Shown piece after piece: positions 52,703-63,200 of a DNA stretch of 64,000 bases. The number at the start of each line of letters is the position of its first letter. The first letter of the stretch is position 1. Location: assembly GCA_049840875.1 (NCBI GenBank), contig JASGJE010000024.1, positions 1-64,000 on the forward strand. The letters are read 5' to 3'. Made by a program: the position numbers and the translations under genes. Source of the stretch: JAFDYH01 sp049840875 (GTDB taxonomy: Bacteria > Bacteroidota > Bacteroidia > Chitinophagales > Chitinophagaceae). The notes under the pieces were generated by a model, which worked only from the letters and a program-made list of their open reading frames with translations, searched no databases and was not told the origin of the DNA.

Positions 52703-54727
52703 TTATTTTTTCTTTTTAAAGACAATTTGCTCGCCTTGCTTTTTCACAACTACGTTAAAGAATTCACGCAGCATATCATATTCATCCGGCAGAAAATAGG
52801 TACGCTTTAATGTTATTTTCATACGGACTGAAACCATATCATTCTGTACCTGGCTCAGGTATTCAAAATAGCCATCACCTGCTTCATTTAATTTCATGCG
52901 CATTGGTTTCGGTAATTCGTCGACAGCATATCCTTTTGGCACTTCCATATTCACTATAACCATTTCGTCGCTTGTATATGGCATTTCGACCGGGTAAAAA
53001 CGTTCTGCTGATTTAAATGGATTATTCTTATAATTCTCGCCAAACATAGGATTGAAGTAAATAATATCCTCTTGCGAATTCTTAAAAGTTACATCATACT
53101 TCAATGTAATGGGGTCGTTCAATTTACTCAGCGAATCAAATACTGCATCTTTTATCTGCGCATCTTCTCCATAACCCTGGTAAACCTTTTGTATATCCTT
53201 TATGATAGCATCCTGCCCTTTCTCTTTTATATCGTCGCGCATTTTCAGCGATTCAATGTATCCAAGCGACTGCTGCATGGTACCCTTTATTTTTCCGTTT
53301 TCATCATTGATCAGAAAAATAGATGTGACTTTCTTTTCGCAAACAGAATCCGGGCTCAATTCAATCGGCGTCATAAAATTGTTTACGATTCTTGCATGGC
53401 CATTATAACAGTAAGACATCAGTTTTCCGAAAGCCAGTCTCGGCACACTCGCATCAAAGAAATACTCTTTATTGTCAATAATTGCACGACTGATCACATA
53501 ATTAAACCGCGAGATAAGCGGGTAAACCGCATTCGCATATCCATGTGATCGTGTGCTTAAAATCACGGGGTCTGCTTTAATATCTGCATAGCGGAACATG
53601 GACGTAAGCAATAGATTTATTTCAGCGTCATTTCCGTTTCGGCTTTTTAAAACAGCCTTGAGACCCTGATCCATTGCTAAACTGCTATGATCAGTGCAAG
53701 TGAAATTATCCCTTACATAAGAATAGATACGGTTAGCTTTATCAATATCGTCTTTTGCTCCGGCAATCAATGGCTTTTCAATGTCACTCAGCCAATTGTT
53801 ATCTCTCCCAATTTGCTGTCCAAAATATTCGGATTGAAGAAGTTCAGTTGCAAGATCCGGCCACGTTCCCATATAATTCTTATAGTTGAAAGGCGGCCTG
53901 GTTTCTGATAACTGAAATTCCATGCGGGCTATATGATTTTTTAAAGTGGAAGTGTACCCTTCTTCTTTCAATGCGGGTACATTTTTCATTACCCATCGGT
54001 AATCTGTGTATTGCACATTTGCTTCATCAGTAGTCGTTGCTCCAGCTCCTCTCGAGTCACTGATTCTGAGAGATGAATTTCTGAGCTTGGAATCGCGGAT
54101 ATCGAATGTACGGTATCCCTGTCCTATGAATACATATCCCAAACAATCTGGTATCGAGGCATTATATTCGCTCCATAGCACCGGGTTATCGCCCTGGAAA
54201 TTCCAAGGCTGAAAGTTTCGGATAAAATCCGATTTGATCTCGTATTGTACTTCTATTATCGATCCTTCCTTTATATTGGGCAACGTGAATTTTTTTATAA
54301 AGTTGTTCTTATCTGCCTTATCCTTAAACACATTCGATTTTTCAAGCTTTGTTTCTACAACGGCACCGTTTTCAAGGTTGTAGGTTACAGCCTTTAGATT
54401 TTCGAGTGATTCTTCTGCATTGTTACTTTGGTACAATGATATTTTGTAATCGGCAGCATCGTAACCATTTTTATTTAAAATATGAATACGGGTATAGCGC
54501 TTGTAGGAAAGCGACACTGAATTCTTGTTATTACCAACAATTTCGGATGAACCGATGTCGGCGATAACAACAGCATTCGCATTGCTGTCGATACTATAAA
54601 CTTTGTTTTGAAAATCAGCCGCCGTTATTTTTCCAAATTTACAGGGCGATTTATCCTGGGCATTACACAGGAAAACGATGAAAAAACAAAGAATGAGGTT
54701 GAGGGGTTTTGCAGTTTTTAAATTCAT
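52703..54727 (-). CDS. Exported DUF3857/transglutaminase-like protein, catalytic residues lost
   Basis: A 674-residue paralog with a signal peptide (NLILCFFIVFLCNAQ), a DUF3857 N-terminus (SIDSNANAVVIADIGSSEI, FTLPNIKEGSIIEVQYEIK, RNFQPWNFQG) and the transglutaminase fold. The catalytic cysteine position is D367 (RNGNDAEINLLL) and the histidine position is tyrosine (SRFNYVISR), while FFDASV keeps the aspartate. It therefore cannot act as a transglutaminase and is probably a binding or structural protein. The middle of the three-gene operon; its start lies 49 bases after the stop of the first gene. Confidence 0.9.
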   Translation of the reverse strand: MNLKTAKPLNLILCFFIVFLCNAQDKSPCKFGKITAADFQNKVYSIDSNANAVVIADIGSSEIVGNNKNSVSLSYKRYTRIHILNKNGYDAADYKISLYQSNNAEESLENLKAVTYNLENGAVVETKLEKSNVFKDKADKNNFIKKFTLPNIKEGSIIEVQYEIKSDFIRNFQPWNFQGDNPVLWSEYNASIPDCLGYVFIGQGYRTFDIRDSKLRNSSLRISDSRGAGATTTDEANVQYTDYRWVMKNVPALKEEGYTSTLKNHIARMEFQLSETRPPFNYKNYMGTWPDLATELLQSEYFGQQIGRDNNWLSDIEKPLIAGAKDDIDKANRIYSYVRDNFTCTDHSSLAMDQGLKAVLKSRNGNDAEINLLLTSMFRYADIKADPVILSTRSHGYANAVYPLISRFNYVISRAIIDNKEYFFDASVPRLAFGKLMSYCYNGHARIVNNFMTPIELSPDSVCEKKVTSIFLINDENGKIKGTMQQSLGYIESLKMRDDIKEKGQDAIIKDIQKVYQGYGEDAQIKDAVFDSLSKLNDPITLKYDVTFKNSQEDIIYFNPMFGENYKNNPFKSAERFYPVEMPYTSDEMVIVNMEVPKGYAVDELPKPMRMKLNEAGDGYFEYLSQVQNDMVSVRMKITLKRTYFLPDEYDMLREFFNVVVKKQGEQIVFKKKK

Positions 54728-54776
54728 ATGATGGTAGTTTATTCTCGTGTGGTTAAATAAGTTTTCAAAGTCGGTA

Positions 54777-56825
54777 TCAGCTTTTCTTTTTAAATACTAT
54801 ATTTTCATTTTGCTTTTTCAGAACCAGGTTAAAAAATTCACGCAGCATATCATATTCATCCGGACTGAAAAAAGTACGGCGGATAAAAAGCCTCGTCCGT
54901 AATGAAATCTTGTTGTCGCGGTTTTCGATTATGTACTCAAACACGCCATCACCTTCCTGATTGAGTTTTACTTTCACAGGCTTTGGCAACTCATCCACTA
55001 TGTACCCGTCCGGCACATCAAGATTTAAAACATACGACCTATTAGCAGGAAAGGACATCTCTACCGGCAGTATCCGTTCTTCTGACTTGAAATAATTCTT
55101 CTCATATCCTTCACCGAATAACGGGTTCAGGTAAATTGTACCATTTGCATCGGGGGTTATCGTAAAATCATAATGAATACCAATCGGCTGATCAAGCAAA
55201 GCCAACGAATCGAATTGCAGGTTCTCCACCTGCACATTACCAACAAAGCTTTTCTTTATATCATTTAAATAAGTTTCCTTCCCATCTTTTGACAGCACGT
55301 CGCGTAAATGATAGGACTCATAAAATCCCGGCATCTTTGAGAAGCTTCCTTTCAGTACTCCTTTTTGATTAATAATCTGTACATACACGCTTTTGTTTTC
55401 CTTCAGCGAGTCGGTTTCAAAATCTATAACCGGAGCAGAAGTACTTACCACTCTTGCAGGTCCGTTGTAACATTCAGGATCCAATTTTCCAAAACCAAGC
55501 AGATGATGAGTCGCATCTAAGCAATACGAATATTCACCGATCGTGGCCCGGCAGATGGCATAATCATATTTGGCAAGCATTGGATAATGATCATGTGGCC
55601 TTCCATTACTGCGGGTGCTCAGCAATACAGGTTCAGCTATTATTCCTTTCTTGCGCAACATGGCAGTGAGAATCAGATTTATCTCTCCGGCATTCCCTTT
55701 CCTGTTTTTATATACATCAGAAAGTTTCGTTTTGATTAAAAACCCGTTTCCTGAACAAGTATATGTAGTCCTCACAAAATCATAAATACGTTTTGCTGCT
55801 TCCAATTGATCGCCGGCATTGCTTGTTGCTACTTCAATATCCTTATCCAACCAGTAGTTATCGCTGGTAAGGGGTCCGCCAAAATCATCCTCCTTCATCA
55901 GTTGCTCCATCACTTTTGGCCATGTATCCATTACATCTTTTACGTTTTGCCCGTCAGAAACCTGTGACAATTGAAACTCAACTTTGTCCACGTAATTATC
56001 AGGCGTAGAGATATAGTCTACATCATTGAATCCTGGCAAATCCTTTATTACCCAGCGGCACCTGGTATCTGTACTGCTTATGAAAAAATCTCTCTGGGGG
56101 CTCACCAAACCACTTTCGGCTGGCATAGTCACCTTATACCCTTGCGACTTTGTGTCTTTCTTTTCTATGAAATATTTGTGATAGCCCTGTTTGATAAAAA
56201 CATAATTTAAAAGGCCAGGCACACTGATACTATACTCACTCCATAAACAGGGATAACGAAGGTGTTGAAATGTCCACGGTTGCAGGTTGAAGGTAAAATC
56301 AGATTTGATAGTGTATTCGAGATCGATTATCGAACCATCTTTTACCGCGGGCATCGTAAACTTTTTCTGCGAATGATTCTTATCCAGTTTCTCGCTGAAT
56401 ATATCATGTTTATCTAACGGCGTTTCGGTGACGACACCGTTCATTTCATTGTATGTAGTTGCTTTTACATCTTCAAGACTTTCTTCATCATCGTCTCTTC
56501 TGTAAAGTGGTATTTGAATTGTGGCCAATTCAACAGCAGACTTGTTAAGAATCCGTATACGTCTATGTCTTTTGAAAACCAATGAAAACCATCCTTTGTT
56601 GTTTCCTTCAAATCCCGACGATCCTACATCTGCAAGAATAACCGCAGCCGCGTTACTATCGATGCTGTAAATTTTCTGTGCAAAATCTTCCTTACCTATT
56701 TTTTCAAACCTGAATGATGATTTGGTTTGCGAGAATGTATTGATCGCAGATGACAAGGAGATAAGGACAAGAATCGGCCTGATAAAGTTCATGTGTGGTT
56801 GGTGTCTATAGCTTTGCGCTGCCAA
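54777..56825 (-). CDS. Exported DUF3857/transglutaminase-like protein, catalytic residues lost (first gene of three)
   Basis: A 682-residue paralog, closest to the middle gene: AQKIYSIDSNAAAVILADVG, DGSIIDLEYTIKSDFTFNLQ and NVQVENLQFDSLALLDQP. The start is the ATG before a signal-like stretch (FIRPILVLISLSSAINTFSQ); an alternative ATG 12 codons in (MNFIRP) fits a shorter signal peptide better. The cysteine position is A379 (RKGNAGEINLIL) and the histidine position is tyrosine (KYDYAICR), with LDATHH keeping an aspartate. Catalysis is lost as in the middle gene, so two of three paralogs are inactive. It is divergent from queG. Confidence 0.9.
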   Translation of the reverse strand: MAAQSYRHQPHMNFIRPILVLISLSSAINTFSQTKSSFRFEKIGKEDFAQKIYSIDSNAAAVILADVGSSGFEGNNKGWFSLVFKRHRRIRILNKSAVELATIQIPLYRRDDDEESLEDVKATTYNEMNGVVTETPLDKHDIFSEKLDKNHSQKKFTMPAVKDGSIIDLEYTIKSDFTFNLQPWTFQHLRYPCLWSEYSISVPGLLNYVFIKQGYHKYFIEKKDTKSQGYKVTMPAESGLVSPQRDFFISSTDTRCRWVIKDLPGFNDVDYISTPDNYVDKVEFQLSQVSDGQNVKDVMDTWPKVMEQLMKEDDFGGPLTSDNYWLDKDIEVATSNAGDQLEAAKRIYDFVRTTYTCSGNGFLIKTKLSDVYKNRKGNAGEINLILTAMLRKKGIIAEPVLLSTRSNGRPHDHYPMLAKYDYAICRATIGEYSYCLDATHHLLGFGKLDPECYNGPARVVSTSAPVIDFETDSLKENKSVYVQIINQKGVLKGSFSKMPGFYESYHLRDVLSKDGKETYLNDIKKSFVGNVQVENLQFDSLALLDQPIGIHYDFTITPDANGTIYLNPLFGEGYEKNYFKSEERILPVEMSFPANRSYVLNLDVPDGYIVDELPKPVKVKLNQEGDGVFEYIIENRDNKISLRTRLFIRRTFFSPDEYDMLREFFNLVLKKQNENIVFKKKS

Positions 56826-56873
56826 TATAAAAAAACAATTGCAAAAAAGATAATTGCCTGAAATAAACTTTGA

Positions 56874-57851
56874 GTGGGGAAGAGTAAGTTTGTGATCACT
56901 TATAATTCGATTAACATACCATTGAGTTCAATCACAAAACATAGTGAATTTATTAAACTAAAAGCGAAGGAAAGCGGTTTCGAATATTGCGGAATTGCAA
57001 AGGCGGAAAAGCTTGACGATGATGCATTTCGGCTGGAAAAATGGTTAAACAAGGGCTATCATGGAAAAATGGATTACATGGCCAATCATTTTGACCTTCG
57101 GATAGATCCTTCACGATTAGTTCCAGGCGCCAGATCCGTGATCACTTTATTAAAGAATTATTATCCTGAAATAATACAAAACACTTACACTCCCAAGATC
57201 TCAAAATATGCCTATGGAAACGATTACCATACCGTGATAAAATCGTTATTGAAGAAATTTATTGAATCACTCAAACTGGAAATAGGCGACATATATGGAC
57301 GAGGCTTTGTAGATAGCGCCCCCGTACTGGAGCGATCGTGGGCACAAAAAAGCGGTTTAGGATGGATTGGTAAAAACGGGAACCTGATCACGAAACAAGG
57401 TGGGTCGTTTTATTTTATTGCCACACTTATTACTGATCTCGAACTGAATTATGATAATCCCTTTGCAAAAGATTTTTGTGGTAGCTGTACCCGATGTATA
57501 GATGCATGCCCCACTGAGGCAATATTACCAGACAAAGAGATTGATGGAAGCAGGTGTATTTCTTATTTCACTATAGAACTAAAAGAAATGCTTATACCGG
57601 GTGAGATGAAGAATAAGTTTGACAACTGGATGTTTGGTTGCGATACCTGCCAGGATGTATGTCCCTGGAATCGTTTTTCAAAACCATCGGATGAAAAAGC
57701 CTTTTCGCCCATTCCGGAAATTCTCAATTTTAACAGCAACGATTGGGAAGAACTAACAGAAGAACAGTTCAAAAAAATATTCGGCAAGTCACCTTTGAAA
57801 CGATCAAAGTTTGAAGGAATTAAAAGAAACCTTCGCTTTATTCAATCGTAG
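56874..57851 (+). CDS. queG: Epoxyqueuosine reductase
   Basis: QueG reduces epoxyqueuosine in tRNA to queuosine with a cobalamin cofactor and two 4Fe-4S clusters. The protein has about 300-325 residues. Landmarks are FEYCGIAKAEKL, DPSRLVPGARSVITLLKNYY, FVDSAPVLERSWAQKSGLGW and GWIGKNGNLI. The first cluster is in CGSCTRCIDACPTEAI and the second in GCDTCQDVCPWN. No ATG precedes the family start, so translation probably begins at GTG 56874, GTG 56892 or a nearby TTG; homologs start around KHSEFIKLKAKESGF. With queA it gives two queuosine genes in this window. Confidence 0.93.
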   Translation: MGKSKFVITYNSINIPLSSITKHSEFIKLKAKESGFEYCGIAKAEKLDDDAFRLEKWLNKGYHGKMDYMANHFDLRIDPSRLVPGARSVITLLKNYYPEIIQNTYTPKISKYAYGNDYHTVIKSLLKKFIESLKLEIGDIYGRGFVDSAPVLERSWAQKSGLGWIGKNGNLITKQGGSFYFIATLITDLELNYDNPFAKDFCGSCTRCIDACPTEAILPDKEIDGSRCISYFTIELKEMLIPGEMKNKFDNWMFGCDTCQDVCPWNRFSKPSDEKAFSPIPEILNFNSNDWEELTEEQFKKIFGKSPLKRSKFEGIKRNLRFIQS

Positions 57852-57997
57852 GTCGGGTGTGGGTTGTGAGATGTCTGTGCTAAGTACCCTAATGACAGCC
57901 GTCGTTTATCTAGTTGTAAATACCAAACTATCAAATACCCAATCAGCATGAATGCAATTAGCTTAATTTTTCTCTATTCACTTTTAACTTATCACTA

Positions 57998-59545
57998 TCA
58001 TCTCCGCTTCTTCTTCACCGGCATCAGAGCCTGAATATGCAGGCCGCCATACAACGGGTGCTTGTTGGCGTCGTATGTATTATCAAACAATTTAGTTGCG
58101 CTTACATAAATTTCAGGTCCGATATTCCATTGCCAACGCCCATTACCTGCAAAACGGAATGAGAAACCAGTTGATATATTGAACTGCGTTTTATTGAAAT
58201 CCCGGTTGCCGTCATAATAGACACCGCCCAGCGCTTCATCATACAACAATGCATTTGTTGAAATGAGCCGGCTGATAGATACACCTGCATTCCAAACCAA
58301 AGGAGTTTTCCATTTTCCAGTCAGGTTATAATAAGCTGATAGCGGTAATTCTATAAAGTGATATTTATTCGTGTAATTTGATGTTTGGCCACCTATGGCA
58401 GACGTCTGCGCACGTATATCCAATGAATAATTGTTGTTATAGTTAACTGAGGTGTAAACCGTTTTACCGATCTGAATGTGGTCGCTGGTATAGGAGTAAA
58501 TAAGACCGGTAGAAAGATCGAATCTCCGTGATAGTGATTTCATCGCAATGATACCGGCTTTAAATGCAGCGCCTGGTTTTACATCTGAAGGTGGCAAAAT
58601 CAAAACACCACCATTGGCGAATGAAGGATAAGCTGCATTAAAACCCGAAGGCAAACTCTTTTCCCTCGAAGAACCAATCTGTAATGGCTTATCTGTTCGT
58701 GATGATGCTCCTACTGCTAATACTAAACCGACTTTTAGTGTCGCCGGATTTCTTAATTGCTCACTTTTAATCGCTGGCAATTGTAAAGCGGGAACATTAT
58801 TCAATGCGAGGCTATCCATTAAAACCTGGCGCTTCGATTGATACGACATCGAAACAGGATCTCTGCTGATAATATGATTTTCATTTAGAGAAACCGCTTC
58901 ACCAACTGTGTATTGATATTTTATCTTTTGAAAGTCGTCTGTATTACCAGCTAAGCGGGTGGGGCTGTAATTTAATTTTTCATTTTGAAGGTTCTTACTG
59001 CTTGCTTTGGCTGTTATATCACCATTCAAAGTAGCTGTTTCATCCGGTTCTTTTGATTTCTTTTTTACCGTCAATAAATCTGTGCGCTTTTCCAGACCTG
59101 CTGTCTCACTACCTCGTTTATTCGCAGTTAACTTTTTTACAGAAACGTTCATTTGATTGTTCGCTTTACCTTGTACACTTCCCTTATGTTCCGTTTCTTT
59201 TACGTCATCTGCAGAAGGATTTTTGGTAGAAGAAATTTTATCTTTTAATAAAGATGATGAGCCATTGGACGTATTTTTTTCAGAGATAGTTGAATTTGTA
59301 GGTTTTGTTTTTGGAGAATCCGAAACGACAACAGTATTGCCGGTTAATTTGGTTTCAGGGAAAATAGCTTGCCATGCAAAATAACCTCCGATCAACAGGG
59401 TGGCAAACAAAGGAATAAAAAGCAATCTTCTTCTTCTTTTTTTTCTCAATTCTTTATTGATCTGAATCCATACAGGTTCAGAAGGACGAAGCCTGAACTC
59501 ATCCATCTTTTGCAAAACCTGTTTTTCAAATTCATTTTCCTGCAT
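57998..59545 (-). CDS. Membrane-anchored protein with C-terminal outer-membrane-barrel-like domain
   Basis: From ATG 59545 (overlapping the sigma-factor end by 14 bases) the protein has 515 residues. A cytoplasmic N-terminus (NEFEKQVLQKMDEFRLRPSE) is followed by basic KKRRRR and one span, LLFIPLFATLLIGGYFAW. Then comes a long Ser/Thr/Lys-rich linker (residues 70-240) with no domain. The last 250 residues read like PorT-type beta-barrel strands: GLIYSYTSDHIQIG, YHFIELPLSAYYNLTGKW and FNISTGFSFRFAGNGRWQW. The tail is KKKRR. Its position after a sigma gene suggests a partner of that factor, perhaps anti-sigma, joined to a surface domain. Function unknown. Confidence 0.75.
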   Translation of the reverse strand: MQENEFEKQVLQKMDEFRLRPSEPVWIQINKELRKKRRRRLLFIPLFATLLIGGYFAWQAIFPETKLTGNTVVVSDSPKTKPTNSTISEKNTSNGSSSLLKDKISSTKNPSADDVKETEHKGSVQGKANNQMNVSVKKLTANKRGSETAGLEKRTDLLTVKKKSKEPDETATLNGDITAKASSKNLQNEKLNYSPTRLAGNTDDFQKIKYQYTVGEAVSLNENHIISRDPVSMSYQSKRQVLMDSLALNNVPALQLPAIKSEQLRNPATLKVGLVLAVGASSRTDKPLQIGSSREKSLPSGFNAAYPSFANGGVLILPPSDVKPGAAFKAGIIAMKSLSRRFDLSTGLIYSYTSDHIQIGKTVYTSVNYNNNYSLDIRAQTSAIGGQTSNYTNKYHFIELPLSAYYNLTGKWKTPLVWNAGVSISRLISTNALLYDEALGGVYYDGNRDFNKTQFNISTGFSFRFAGNGRWQWNIGPEIYVSATKLFDNTYDANKHPLYGGLHIQALMPVKKKRR

Positions 59546-60092
59546 AACTCCTGCTTTTAACTTCTGAAAAATGTTTCTTGATCCATGACGCAAGTAATGC
59601 CCTCGCACGGGCATATTGCGAACGGGATGTACCATCACTGATACCCAACATTTCCCCGATTTCTATATGCGAATAACCCTCTACCGCGTAGAGGTTAAAT
59701 ATTGTTTGGTAACCGGACGGCAGTTGCCGTATAAGATCGGCCAACTCTTTTGAGCTGATATGAATTTCAGGATCATCATCCGATACAGGATGCATGTACT
59801 GCTCTGTAAAAAACATTTCATCCTGGTACTTCCTGTTTCTTTTGAGAAAGTTTAAAGCCGTATTGACCATAATGCGGCGAACCCAGGCGCCGAGCTCACC
59901 TTCATTCTTAAATTGACTGAGATTTCTGAAAACCTTTACAAAACCTTCTTGCAGAACATCTTCAGCGTCTTTCAACGATTTGGTATACCGGTAACAGATC
60001 CCCAGCATTGTTTCAGAAAAATGCTCGTAGAGTTGCTTTTGTGCCTCAGGCTTTTGCGCCAGACAGTCCCGTACCAGTTTGTAGTAATCCAT
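59532..60092 (-). CDS. ECF-type RNA polymerase sigma factor
   Basis: From ATG 60092 the protein has 186 residues; the longer frame upstream (to 60206) has a hydrophobic extension that does not belong to the family. Region 2 is CYRYTKSLKDAEDVLQEGFV with GELGAWVRRIMVNTALNFLK. Region 4 has LPSGYQTIFNLYAVEGYSH and the helix-turn-helix IEIGEMLGISDGTSRSQYAR. It is similar to the ECF factor at 6333 in both sequence and layout. The downstream membrane protein overlaps it, and the adhesin gene lies just upstream in transcription order. The regulon is unknown. Confidence 0.92.
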   Translation of the reverse strand: MDYYKLVRDCLAQKPEAQKQLYEHFSETMLGICYRYTKSLKDAEDVLQEGFVKVFRNLSQFKNEGELGAWVRRIMVNTALNFLKRNRKYQDEMFFTEQYMHPVSDDDPEIHISSKELADLIRQLPSGYQTIFNLYAVEGYSHIEIGEMLGISDGTSRSQYARARALLASWIKKHFSEVKSRSYAGK

Positions 60093-60222
60093 TGGCTTCG
60101 GCTCAGTGACAACTAAATCATTGAAATCGTTGCAGTGCACGGGTAAAGAAACTGCAAAACCTGCAAATAAAAAAAGACCACCCGCTTTCGCGAATGGTCT
60201 GCACAACTAGGGGTTCTCGCAA

Positions 60223-63200
60223 TTATTGTTTAATTATTTTGGTTGTTACTTTCTGATCACCCTGGCGAACCTCAACAATGTAAGCGCCAGCTACCAATGT
60301 ATTGCCAAACTTGTAAGTTTCATAAGAAGCACCTTTCATTTGTGCTACTTGCTTACCAGTGATGTCAAATACTTTGATTTCCACATCCGCATTGTCGGAA
60401 CTCTTCACCTGGAGGTTAAAGTACGACTGAGACGGATTCGGATAAGCCGTTGCTTCCAGTTTACTTGCTATGTTAAGCGGTTGTGATGGTGCAACTGACT
60501 CTGTTGACGGAGTCGTTGTTCTCGAACTACAATTAACAACTGTGATAGCCGAAGTAGTTGAATAAACCATGTTGGTTCCCATACAACCTCTTACCACTGC
60601 ACGGTAGCGTCTGTTCTGCGTTGCGTTGCTATACACAAGCGTATTGGTTGTGTTCGCAACAGTTGTCCAGCTTTGACCATTGTTTGTTGAATATTGCCAT
60701 GATAATACCGAACCTGTATTACCAGTCAATGTAAACACTGCACTTGATCCCTGGCATACAACTGTGTTTGCAATTGCAAGTGTACCGCCGATACCTGTTG
60801 ATGTTACTGTTACATTTGAAACTGCCGATGTTGCTGGTGTACATGTTGAGCTGATTGCTACAATCGCTCTGAACGCAGTATTCTGTGTCACAGTTCTTGT
60901 GATAGAAGTCTGTGTTGAACTGATTGTCTGCCATGAGCCGCTGTTACCTAGCGAATATTCCCATCTTGTTACATTACCAGTTTGGCCGGTCAAGCTTACT
61001 GTTACCGTATTGCCATTACATGTATTGATCGATTGTGCGCCGTTTACAAGTGATGTACCACCTACAGATGCTGTTACAGTTAATGTTGCAGCATTCGATG
61101 TTACACTTGTACAATTGTTGCTTACGGTTACAGTATACGATCCTGGTGTACCTGTGCTATAAGTGCTGCTGGTTGCACCACCGATATTCACACCGCCACG
61201 TTTCCATTGATAACTAAGTCCGGTACCACTCGCAACTACCGCGAAGTTTGCAGTGCCCGAACAGATTGTCTGGCTTGCAGGTTGCGTAGTGATTGACGGA
61301 GCAGTTGCCGCAGTTAAGGTCACAGCATTCGATGTTACGCTCATTCCACATGCATTGGATACCGTTACAGTATACGTTCCTGCAACATTTGTTGACAAGG
61401 TGTTCGCATTTATACCAACTACTGTCGTACCGCGTTTCCATTGATACGTCAATCCTGTCTCGTTACCAACCACGCTAAATGTAGCGTTGGCACCGCCACA
61501 AGACACCTGGTTAGTTGGCTGAGTTGTGATCACCGGAGCCAACGTGTTTGTCAATGTTACGGCGTTCGATGTTACACTTACACCACAATTGTTAGTGATA
61601 GTTACAGTGTAAGTTCCAGCCACATTTGTTGGCAAAGAACTGCTGTTCGCACCCACATTCGTTGTACCACGTTTCCACTGATAGCTTAATCCTGTACCGC
61701 TTGCTGTTACATTGAATGTAATCGCAGTACCCGGACAAGCAGTCATGTTCGTTGGTTGAACAGTGATTGAAGGTGCTGGGTTAGCCGTTAATGTCACCGC
61801 ATTTGACGTTACACTTGTTCCGCAGGCATTGCTAATTGTGACAGTATATGTACCTGCAACATTTGTTGTCAGGTAATTCAGGTTCGATCCAACAACTGTT
61901 GTACCACGTTTCCATTGATATGTTAAACCTGATTCATTCGCTGTTACATTGAACGTAACATTGGTACCAGCACAAGCCGTTTTATCTGTTGGCTGTGATG
62001 TAATCACTGGTGCTGGTGCATTTGTCAATGTCACTGCATTTGATGTTACGCTTGCACCACAACTGCTACTGATAGTTACTGTATAAGTACCTACAACGTT
62101 TGTTGAATAAGAACTGCTGTTTGAGCCAACATTTGTTGTACCACGCTTCCATTGATAAGTTAGACCTGAACCGGTTGCTGTTACACTGAATGTGTTAGCA
62201 TTACCCGGACAAACTTCCTTACTTGCTGGTTGTGCCGTGATCGATGGCGCTGTCGATGTTGTCAATGTCACCTGGTTTGATGTTACACTCGCTCCACAGC
62301 TACCAGTTACGGTTACTGTGTATGTGCCTGCAACATTTGTTGACAGTGTGTTGCTGTTTGTTCCAACGTTTGTCGTTCCGCGTTTCCATTGATAATTCAG
62401 GCCATCTCCGCTCGCTGCCACTGTGAATATAGCGTTAGTCGTGCCGCAATTTGTCTGGTTTGTCGGTTGTGTAGTGATCGATGCAGCAGTTGACGTTGTC
62501 AATGTTACTGCATTCGAAGTCACAGGAGATCCGCAACTACCAGTTACTGTTACCGTATACGTACCTGCTACATTTGTTGATAGCGTATTGCTGTTTGTTC
62601 CAACATTTGTTGAGCCACGTTTCCATTGATAATTCAAGCCGCTTCCACTTGCTACTACAGTGAACATCGCATTGGTTGTTCCGCAGTTTGTCTGGTTAGT
62701 CGGTTGCGTAGTGATCGATGCACCGTTGCTTGTTGTCAACGTTACCGCATTCGAAGTCACAGGAGATCCGCAACTACCAGTCACTGTTACCGTATACGTA
62801 CCTGCTACATTTGTTGATAGCGTATTGCTGTTTGTTCCAACATTGGTTGAACCACGTTTCCACTGATAATTCAATCCACTTCCACTTGCTACTACTGTGA
62901 ACATCGCATTGGTTGTTCCGCAGTTTGTCTGGTTAGTAGGTTGCGTAGTGATCGATGCACCCTGGCTTACAGTTACTCCAAAGTTTGCAGTAGATACCGT
63001 ACAACCGCTTACTGTATAAGTGATAGTGGCTGTACCCGGAGCAATACCTGTTACAACACCACTTGCGTCCACTTTCGCTATCGTCAGGTTACTGCTTTGC
63101 CATACACCATTTGCTGTTGCTTCGCTCGACAGTGACAATGCTATTGTTCCGTCTGCGCATACATTATTTGCTCCACTGATGCTGCCAGCAGTAACTGCTG

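Noticed and set aside
60093..60206. N-terminal extension of the second ECF sigma factor
   Set aside because: The added residues are hydrophobic and cysteine-containing and do not fit sigma factors; ATG 60092 is the family start.
61066..62961. CRISPR-like periodic repeats
   Set aside because: The period is 237 bases, in frame with a large protein; repeats are protein domains, not 30-base repeats with spacers.
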